Assembly (NCBI GenBank): GCA_041640715.1
Contig: JBEPZU010000033.1
Coordinates: forward strand, 1 to 5,692
Direction: 5' to 3'
Source of the DNA: DSFO01 sp041640715
GTDB taxonomy: Archaea > Thermoproteota > Thermoprotei > Gearchaeales > Gearchaeaceae
DNA: 5,692 nt
Below, one piece after another: positions 1 through 4,874 of this stretch. The position numbers were made by a program, and so were the translations under genes. Every line of letters starts with the position of its first letter. Position 1 is the stretch's first letter. Below the pieces are notes generated by a model. That model was not told the origin of the DNA, ran no database searches, and was given only the letters and a program-made list of their open reading frames with translations.

Positions 1-513
1 TAAAATTACCACATCTGGCTTCAAAGCGAGTACTTTTTCAAAATCGAGGTCTATAATTCCTCCTACTACCGTTATCTTCCCTTTTTCTATTAGTTCTTTC
101 ACCAATGGGGGATAATTTGAAAATTTATCTACACCTACTACCAAATCGCCTGCTCCTATTGCGAATAGTATTTCAGTCACACTAGGACCTATGCTGACGA
201 TTCTTGAAGGCTTAGAAACTATCGTTACGCTTCTACCCAACCCATCTGTTATAGTCAAAGGATAACGTAGATTTTCGGGTAATGCAGAGACATTAGCTAC
301 GAGCTCAGCGTACTTTTTCTCAATAGCGTTAATAGATTCTCTAAGGGAATTCAAAGATTTTTCGAGTTCTTCGCTTTTGCTAGACAGATTAGAGCTTAGA
401 TTAGATACTTCTGTTCGTAGCGAGTTGAGTTGGAGGTATAGTGGCGTGATCGCTGCAATTATTACTACCAAAAGTACAGCGAATGAAATAATCAAAGTTT
501 TGTTCTGCGCCAT
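1..513 (-). CDS. btuF: Cobalamin/corrinoid ABC transporter substrate-binding protein, 3'-truncated by window edge
   Basis: Reading in from the ATG at 513-511, 171 codons stay open to the window edge. Residues 6-27 form one hydrophobic segment after a short polar N-terminus (MAQNK), a signal anchor or signal peptide facing outward. Residues about 29-78 form a heptad-repeat coiled coil with Leu/Val/Ile at 32, 36, 39, 43, 50, 54, 57, 61, 64, 71, 75 and 78. From about residue 84 the periplasmic-binding fold of the BtuF/FhuD (TroA-like) family begins: ITDGLGRSVTI, then PSRIVSIGPSVTEILFAIGAG, then VVGVDKFSNYPP and the start of the domain around LDFEKVLALKPDVVIL. These are standard N-terminal blocks of the family. 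Siderophore or heme binding proteins share them, so the cobalamin assignment rests on the neighbouring cobalamin genes. The protein would hand corrinoids to BtuC/BtuD permease-ATPase subunits, probably encoded just beyond base 1. The gene has its own promoter in the 44-base gap upstream. Confidence 0.85.
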   Translation of the reverse strand, partial: MAQNKTLIISFAVLLVVIIAAITPLYLQLNSLRTEVSNLSSNLSSKSEELEKSLNSLRESINAIEKKYAELVANVSALPENLRYPLTITDGLGRSVTIVSKPSRIVSIGPSVTEILFAIGAGDLVVGVDKFSNYPPLVKELIEKGKITVVGGIIDLDFEKVLALKPDVVIL

Positions 514-518
514 AATGG

Positions 519-535
519 TTGGATATATAATCCAA
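519..535. promoter_or_regulatory. Palindromic operator candidate overlapping the btuF transcription start
   Basis: The plus-strand sequence TTGGATATATAATCCAA has perfect 6-base inverted arms (TTGGAT / ATCCAA) around a 5-base AT spacer. It lies between the TATA box (541-550) and the btuF start codon (511-513), where a bound protein would block initiation. A near copy of its 15-base core occurs at 1553-1567, before the next gene upstream. A protein-binding site is more likely than an RNA hairpin, because most of the site lies at or before the predicted transcription start. The regulator is unknown; a corrinoid- or cobalt-responsive repressor is a guess from context. Confidence 0.5.
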
Positions 536-540
536 TATTT

Positions 541-550
541 ATATTTAAAA
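541..550 (-). promoter_or_regulatory. Archaeal TATA box for btuF
   Basis: Read on the minus strand the element is TTTTAAATAT, the best TATA-like match in the 44-base gap between the upstream gene (stop at 558-560) and the btuF ATG (513). A TATA box centred near 546 predicts transcription starting about 25 bases downstream, near 521, which leaves a leader of under ten bases. Short or absent leaders are normal in archaea. No strong Shine-Dalgarno sequence lies before the ATG, consistent with leaderless initiation. The call is an inference from sequence and spacing. Confidence 0.6.
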
Positions 551-557
551 GTTACTT

Positions 558-1544
558 CTATGTTGGGAGATCATCGCTTGAATGATATAATACCTCACCT
601 TTTTCATTCAAAAAAGCCCCGCAGAATCTACAATATCCTCTTATAAGCTTTCTAGAGCATATTGGGCAAACAGGAGGTTCCTTTGCGACTTCAGGAGGTT
701 TTACGTTTGTGAGTAACATTCTATAAGCTAGGAAATATTGCAATTTAGAGCGGGGCTTGAAACCTAAGAATTCTTCTATCGACTTTAGTTCTTCCGAACT
801 AGGGTTCCATGAATTAACTGATATTTTCATGGCTTTCCATACACCTGTACCAATGTTTATTGGTTCTTTAGGCCTCCAGGCTATTTCTTTAAGACCTTTA
901 GATTCTAAGTAAATCCTTAAAAGAAATTTAGTTTGGAATTCGGTGCTTATCATGCAATGCAAAGGTATTATGAGAATTTTCTCCCTTATAGCTGGGGAAT
1001 ACAAAGGAGCTTTTACCCTCATTCCCAGAAGTCTTCCCACTTCTATCGTTGGTAACCAAGCTTTTTCTTTCATCCTATTTAACCATTCTTTGAGCTCAGA
1101 TTCGCTCCTTTTTGCTAAGAACTGATAACCTAAGAACATTTCATCACCTCCATCGCCTGATAATAGACATTTGCATCCTTCTCTTTTGGTCCAAGAAATC
1201 GTCATGTAATGCACTGCATCGGCAGAGACTTCCACGGGATCTATAGTCTTTAAATTAGCCAGCACCCAGTCTATAGCTTCGATGAACTCTTCACTCGAAG
1301 GTCTTAATATGATGTGAGTCTTTATGTTGAGTTTCTTAACTACCTCCTTAGCATAGAATACGTCGCTACCTCCTAGATCTGCTGTTATGACTTTTAAGCT
1401 TTCTCTTTTAGGATGATTGAATACGATGAAAGTGGTATCTATTCCTCCAGACAATAAGCTGCAATCTCCTTCTTCTGCTTCTTCAGCTACTATGGAAGCT
1501 ATTTCTTCTGCATAATTCAAGCATTCTTCTAAAATTCCATGCAT
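558..1544 (-). CDS. Asparagine-synthetase-like ATP-PPi synthase with C-terminal zinc ribbon
   Basis: A 328-residue protein related to the synthetase (C-terminal) half of asparagine synthetase B. Residues 32-38, SGGIDTT, are the ATP-pyrophosphatase P-loop (usual form SGGxDS). Residues 129-135, SGDGGDE, followed by MFLGY, are the second signature of the AsnB family, which separates it from tRNA thiolases and NAD synthetases. A later RPKEP...GTG block is also AsnB-like. There is no N-terminal Cys-glutaminase domain, so nitrogen would come from free ammonia, a separate glutaminase or another amine. The tail has Cys293, Cys296, Cys305 and Cys308 (CPIC...CRFC), a zinc ribbon not standard in AsnB. 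Family chemistry is adenylation of a carboxylate, then amide formation. The substrate is unknown. Its place directly after cbiB with no spacer suggests a corrinoid-related acid, but asparagine synthesis or an unrelated amide ligase remain possible. The ATG is fixed by the junction with the cbiB stop (1545-1547). A possible separate promoter lies within the end of cbiB. Confidence 0.8.
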   Translation of the reverse strand: MHGILEECLNYAEEIASIVAEEAEEGDCSLLSGGIDTTFIVFNHPKRESLKVITADLGGSDVFYAKEVVKKLNIKTHIILRPSSEEFIEAIDWVLANLKTIDPVEVSADAVHYMTISWTKREGCKCLLSGDGGDEMFLGYQFLAKRSESELKEWLNRMKEKAWLPTIEVGRLLGMRVKAPLYSPAIREKILIIPLHCMISTEFQTKFLLRIYLESKGLKEIAWRPKEPINIGTGVWKAMKISVNSWNPSSEELKSIEEFLGFKPRSKLQYFLAYRMLLTNVKPPEVAKEPPVCPICSRKLIRGYCRFCGAFLNEKGEVLYHSSDDLPT

Positions 1545-2519
1545 TTAATTATTGGATAAATAATCCATGTAAAAAATTTGGGATGACATCGTCAAGACTA
1601 TGGCGAATATAACCCAAATAGAGCTGACTAGAATAGCTATCCTAAGAGCTCTAACTATATCTTGGGTTTCAGGAAATCTGGAATCTATATTAATGACGTA
1701 GTGGGAAGGTTTTTCTAATCTTATTTCTAGAGCACCAGCCATAGCAGAAATAGGATGTCCAGCATTCAAGCTCTCCGTTGCTCTGTTCCATTTGATCCAT
1801 GTTCTAATGGCTTTGTTTATATTACCTCTTGCAATGAATGATGATAATGCTATTATTAATGCTGTCAACCTAGCAGGTATTAGATTCAATACAGTATCAA
1901 CCTTGGCAGAGAACCAACCTACTTCATGATACTCAGGAGTTTTATAGCCTATCGCTCCATCTAATGTATTGGATAACCTTTGCAACATTGCTCCTAAAGG
2001 GCCTAGGAAAGCATAATAGAATAAAGGCGATGTAAAACCATCTACTAAACTTTCTGCTAAACTCTCGATAGAAGCAGAGATAACCCTTTGCTCATCTAGT
2101 TTGTAAACATCCCTTCTAACTATTTGTTGTACCCACTTTCTAGCCTCATCAAGGCTAACTTTGAAGGATAGATATGCTTTGTAGCATATATCTAACAAGA
2201 GCTTTAAAGAAAAAGAGAGTTTCAAAATTATCGCAGAAGCCAATATCCATAGGAGCTTATTTATCTGGTATGTTATGATTAAAATCAAAGCTAAAGGAAT
2301 TACATGCAAAGCTACGATTGAAATCCATATTAATATCCCTTTGAGCTTTCCAGAATAGGGTTTACCTAGCTTTAAAGCCATGATGTAAGAAGTATGGACA
2401 GGATGTATTTTCAAGAATATGCCCTTATGCTCTGGGTATATGATATCAAGTATTAAAGCTAAGATTAAAGAAATGATCGCTAAATCCCATTCAGGGATTA
2501 GTGCTTTCAAGAATTCCAT
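1545..2519 (-). CDS. cbiB: Adenosylcobinamide-phosphate synthase CbiB (integral membrane)
   Basis: CbiB attaches aminopropanol (as its phosphate) to the propionate side chain of adenosylcobyric acid, an ATP-dependent amide bond formation at the membrane. The 324-residue length is normal. Family landmarks appear in order: HPV at 39-41; a central charged block ARKWVQQIVRRD (126-137); SIESLAESLVDGF and SPLFYYAFLGPLGA (150-177); NTLDGAIGYK (184-193); KVDTVLNLIPARLTA (206-220); LNAGHPISAMAGAL (251-264). Hydrophobic segments lie at about 13-28, 62-83, 89-109, 213-230 and 299-320. Two spots differ from the usual family text: VRRD where VGRD is common, and DT at 208-209 where DD is common. The ATG follows the cobS stop by 7 bases and the stop codon abuts the next ATG, so it is translated from the same message. 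Assignment is secure from motifs and neighbours. Confidence 0.95.
   Translation of the reverse strand: MEFLKALIPEWDLAIISLILALILDIIYPEHKGIFLKIHPVHTSYIMALKLGKPYSGKLKGILIWISIVALHVIPLALILIITYQINKLLWILASAIILKLSFSLKLLLDICYKAYLSFKVSLDEARKWVQQIVRRDVYKLDEQRVISASIESLAESLVDGFTSPLFYYAFLGPLGAMLQRLSNTLDGAIGYKTPEYHEVGWFSAKVDTVLNLIPARLTALIIALSSFIARGNINKAIRTWIKWNRATESLNAGHPISAMAGALEIRLEKPSHYVINIDSRFPETQDIVRALRIAILVSSIWVIFAIVLTMSSQIFYMDYLSNN
1553..1567. promoter_or_regulatory. Second copy of the palindromic operator candidate, upstream of the AsnB-like gene
   Basis: The plus-strand sequence TGGATAAATAATCCA has 5-base perfect arms (TGGAT / ATCCA) around AAATA. It differs at one base from the core TGGATATATAATCCA at 520-534 before btuF. 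It lies within the last codons of cbiB (coding MDYLSNN), 8 bases before the AsnB-like ATG at 1544. A T-rich tract at 1571-1579 lies a little further upstream, giving the same order as at btuF: TATA-like tract, palindrome, ATG. It overlaps coding sequence, so chance is not excluded, but the match in sequence and in position is hard to dismiss. Confidence 0.45.
1571..1579 (-). promoter_or_regulatory. Possible weak TATA element for an internal promoter of the AsnB-like gene
   Basis: Minus-strand AAATTTTTT lies about 31 bases upstream of the ATG at 1544, close to the roughly 33-base spacing of the btuF TATA box from its own ATG. It is a poorer TATA match than the btuF one and lies inside the cbiB coding region. 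I list it only because the matched palindrome sits just downstream, in the same relative position as at btuF. Confidence 0.25.
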
Positions 2520-2526
2520 TCGTTCA

Positions 2527-3324
2527 TCAACTTAGAACTAAAGTTGCAATTATTAAAGAGAGCATCCTGTTGACTTCAAAAGTAAAACCTGCTACGTCAC
2601 CGTTGGCGAAGCCTATCCTATTAGTTGCATCCCTCGATACTAAAAACGCTGATATGATTCCAGCTATGGATATCAATACTCCTGCAAAGATGTCTTTTAA
2701 CGTGAAAAAAGCTATCGTGATCAATATTGAGACCAATAAGAGATACAATAGGTAGTTAGAATATCTAGACTTTGTTCTAGTGTTTAGACTAAAGGTTTTA
2801 GCTAACCCTTCATAGGGTTCTATTGGGCTTAAAGCTAATGTAAGATACATGGATTCGGCTGAGGAAACGTAGATCAAAGCTATTACGGGGAATAACTCGA
2901 TGAAAGATCCTAAGAAAGTCTCTGAGGTGATTTTAGACAAACTAGCCATGGCTCCTAAGCTGACTATCAAATTTGCTACTATGGCTATAACTGCGAAGGA
3001 GCCTTTCCTAGGGTCTTTAAGTATTTCTATCGCTTTTTCTCCGCATGTTCTAGAACCTATAGCATCTGAGTAATCTGAGAATCCATCCAAATGAATAGCA
3101 CCGGTCACTAGAATATGGAGTAATACGTATATTGAGCCTATTAGAAAAACATCAGCTTTGAAGAAGATTAGAAGAGAAACAGCTAAAGAGATGATTAAAG
3201 ATTCTAACAAACCGACCAAAGGTATCAAATGAAATAGCCTTGCAGCTTCTACTATATCTCCTCGACCCGTTGGTAGCGTTGTGAATAAAGATAAAAGGCT
3301 CCTGAAGTCTTTAATTATTCCCAA
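2527..3324 (-). CDS. cobS: Adenosylcobinamide-GDP ribazoletransferase (cobalamin synthase) CobS
   Basis: CobS joins adenosylcobinamide-GDP to alpha-ribazole or its 5'-phosphate, releasing GMP and giving adenosylcobalamin or its phosphate; it is an integral membrane enzyme. The 265 residues match the family length. Landmarks: FTTLPTGRG near the N-terminus (14-22), IPLVGLL (34-40), the metal-binding HLDGFSDYSDA (78-88, usual HLDGLADTxDG), ILKDPRKGSFAV (101-112), and NGDVAGFTFE (241-250, usual GDxxGxxxE). Most of the rest is hydrophobic helices. The start is a TTG at 3324-3322. It is the only usable start, because a TGA lies four codons upstream in frame and the conserved FTTLP block comes 14 residues later. 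A GAGG ribosome site at 3335-3332 supports it. The first 14 bases overlap the end of cobD, so the two are probably translationally coupled. Confidence 0.95.
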   Translation of the reverse strand: MGIIKDFRSLLSLFTTLPTGRGDIVEAARLFHLIPLVGLLESLIISLAVSLLIFFKADVFLIGSIYVLLHILVTGAIHLDGFSDYSDAIGSRTCGEKAIEILKDPRKGSFAVIAIVANLIVSLGAMASLSKITSETFLGSFIELFPVIALIYVSSAESMYLTLALSPIEPYEGLAKTFSLNTRTKSRYSNYLLYLLLVSILITIAFFTLKDIFAGVLISIAGIISAFLVSRDATNRIGFANGDVAGFTFEVNRMLSLIIATLVLS

Positions 3325-4366
3325 GAATATCCCTCAAAGCTTCTATTAATTTGAGATTATCATCCCTGAGTCTTATTGAAATTCTACTGTGATAATGAGT
3401 TAGAAAACCGAAAGATGAAGCATTCCTAACGTAGAATCCCAGTTTAAGCAATTTCTCGTTGAATTCAGGATGGGGTATTTTATGTTTAACTAATAAGAAG
3501 GGAGTTTTCGAATCATAAACTTCCAGCCCAATCCTCTTTAGCTGCTCAGATAAGAAAACTCTTTCTGAATCCACCAATCTTCTAGTATTCTCTAAATATT
3601 CTTCAATTCCTTCCCATTTTAATATAGAAATGATCAGTCTCTCTGCAAATGTGTTGACGTTCCAAGCTTGTCTAAATGAATCGAGCTTAAATGCTAGTTT
3701 CTTGTTGGATGTGTAAAGGAATCCTATTCTTAGACCTTGCAAAGCGAATATTTTAGTCAAACTTCTAGATACTATCACGTTATCATAATCCTCGTATAGC
3801 AAGCTCTCAGCATTTCCGTTGAAATCTGCGAAGGCTTCATCTACTAGCACTATAGATTCTCTTGAATGTTCAGCCAACTCTTTAATAATCCTTTTGCTGA
3901 CCACAGATCCAGTGGGGTTGTTAGGATTAGATATCAAAGCTATGAATCTTGACTTGATTTTTTCTGCCGCAGAATAGTAGTTTTCAGGATCTAGAACATA
4001 TCTATTATTTTTTAGAGTATAGGGAATAGAGGACAATCTGATATTAGAAACCTCGGCTTGAATTCTGTGATCGCCGAAAGTAGGCTCTACTACGAGCAAA
4101 GCTTCAGGCTTAATCACTGGTATTAGGAGTTGAAGAGATTCGGAAGAACCATTAAGCGGGATTATTAAATCTGGATCTAGCTTGTAATGTTCAGCCAATA
4201 CATTTCTTAATTCTTTGTATTCATAATCTGGATAGTTAACGTAAATTCCTGAATCTACAATCTCTTTGAGGACTCTGGAAGCAATGGCTGGCGGCCCTAA
4301 GGGATTTTTGGGAGAGCTATAATCTATGACCCCCTTAGCTACTTTCCCTCCGTGTATTCTTTGCAT
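3311..4366 (-). CDS. cobD: L-threonine-O-3-phosphate decarboxylase (PLP-dependent, CobD)
   Basis: CobD decarboxylates threonine phosphate to (R)-1-amino-2-propanol O-2-phosphate, the linker that CbiB adds to cobyric acid. It is a soluble fold-type I PLP enzyme related to histidinol-phosphate aminotransferase. Of 351 residues: the N-terminal HGGKV (5-9) with DYSSPKNPLGPP (15-26) is the CobD opening (usual HGGxx...DFSxNxNPLG); NYPDYEY (44-50); NGSSESLQLL (72-81); SNPNNPTG (146-153); VDEAFADF (175-182), with Asp176 pairing to the PLP pyridine nitrogen; SLTKIFALQGLRIGF (202-216), with Lys205 as the Schiff-base lysine and Arg213 near the phosphate; C-terminal RISIR (328-332) supplying the carboxylate-binding arginine. 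HisC is the main alternative, but the HGG opening and the B12 neighbours favour CobD. It overlaps cobY by 32 bases and has an AGAGG about 9 bases before its ATG. Confidence 0.92.
   Translation of the reverse strand: MQRIHGGKVAKGVIDYSSPKNPLGPPAIASRVLKEIVDSGIYVNYPDYEYKELRNVLAEHYKLDPDLIIPLNGSSESLQLLIPVIKPEALLVVEPTFGDHRIQAEVSNIRLSSIPYTLKNNRYVLDPENYYSAAEKIKSRFIALISNPNNPTGSVVSKRIIKELAEHSRESIVLVDEAFADFNGNAESLLYEDYDNVIVSRSLTKIFALQGLRIGFLYTSNKKLAFKLDSFRQAWNVNTFAERLIISILKWEGIEEYLENTRRLVDSERVFLSEQLKRIGLEVYDSKTPFLLVKHKIPHPEFNEKLLKLGFYVRNASSFGFLTHYHSRISIRLRDDNLKLIEALRDILGNN
3332..3335 (-). promoter_or_regulatory. Shine-Dalgarno site deciding the cobS TTG start
   Basis: Minus-strand GAGG lies 7 bases before the TTG start of cobS, inside the final codons of cobD. 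The spacing is ideal for pairing with the archaeal 16S 3' end, and it explains how a non-ATG start embedded in the previous gene can be used. Confidence 0.55.
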
Positions 4367-4874
4367 GTTTCAAGGCCTCTTCGTAATCTTCCCAAGTATC
4401 TATGTCTATCAATTTATACCCTCCTTCTATCATTATATCGCTCCAATTCCCTCTTGCTTCTTTAAACAAAGTGATTCCTATCAAACCCTTTTTGGAATCT
4501 ATTAGATTAACTATGGGTTCTTGAATCTTTAAAGCTTTAGAAGCGAAATCCTCTAAGATATTTGAATCTATAAAAGGGGTATCAGAAGGAACTACTAGAG
4601 CAGGTAATGACACAAGACTTAGGGCTAGATTCAGATCCTCGATGTAATCTCCAGAACCTTCGATGCATTTGATCGAATCTGAAGCGTTGTTAAGTAAATC
4701 TTTGACCTGCTTGGTATATGGGCTATAAACTACCAGGATTTCTTTGCAAAGAGGCTTTAAAGCATCTATTACGTGCAATATTACAGGCTTATCTAAGATT
4801 TTCAGCAAAGGCTTTATTACACCTCCCATTCTAGTAGCTTTTCCTCCTGCCATGATCACACAACTAATCTTCAT
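4335..4874 (-). CDS. cobY: GTP:adenosylcobinamide-phosphate guanylyltransferase CobY
   Basis: CobY transfers GMP from GTP to adenosylcobinamide phosphate, making adenosylcobinamide-GDP for CobS. It is the archaeal replacement for the bacterial kinase/guanylyltransferase CobU and lacks kinase activity, which suits CbiB using phosphorylated aminopropanol. The 179-residue soluble protein has the nucleotidyltransferase loop MAGGKATRMGG (8-18) followed by IKPLLKILDKPVI (20-32), then SPYTKQV (51-57), the CobY-like SGDYIEDLNLAL (74-85), and PSDTPF (96-101), where Asp98 is the likely metal ligand. This order closely follows the Methanocaldococcus CobY pattern as I recall it. MobA-type enzymes share the first motif but not the YIEDLN block. 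The ATG overlaps the upstream stop as ATGA, and the last 32 bases overlap cobD. I see no strong ribosome site, so translational coupling to cbiS is likely. Confidence 0.93.
   Translation of the reverse strand: MKISCVIMAGGKATRMGGVIKPLLKILDKPVILHVIDALKPLCKEILVVYSPYTKQVKDLLNNASDSIKCIEGSGDYIEDLNLALSLVSLPALVVPSDTPFIDSNILEDFASKALKIQEPIVNLIDSKKGLIGITLFKEARGNWSDIMIEGGYKLIDIDTWEDYEEALKHAKNTRRESS

Noticed and set aside
521..530. TTATATATCC as the btuF TATA box
   Set aside because: It ends 8 bases before the ATG, too close for an archaeal TATA box, which sits about 25 bases before the transcript start. It is the spacer and one arm of the palindrome.
514..557. Cobalamin riboswitch or RNA element before btuF
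   Set aside because: The gap is 44 bases and the predicted leader is under ten, far too short for a cobalamin riboswitch. The palindrome better fits a protein-binding site.
547..560. Transcription terminator after the AsnB-like gene
   Set aside because: There is only a run of four T residues, which belongs to the TATA box; no convincing U-rich terminator is present, and readthrough into btuF is possible.
377..646. Plus-strand open frame of 89 codons across the btuF promoter
   Set aside because: It is antisense to btuF and to the end of the AsnB-like gene, resembles no family and crosses the clear promoter gap. It is a shadow frame.
2525..2527. ATG overlapping the cobS stop (TGATG) as a cbiB start
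   Set aside because: It is 8 bases from the ATG at 2519, so out of frame with the CbiB reading frame.
3311..4366. Histidinol-phosphate aminotransferase HisC
   Set aside because: The PLP core is shared, but the HGG opening near the N-terminus and the surrounding cobalamin genes fit CobD better, and no histidine genes are nearby.
4335..4874. Molybdopterin guanylyltransferase MobA
   Set aside because: It shares the N-terminal nucleotide loop, but the SGDYIEDLN block and overlap with cbiS and cobD point to CobY.
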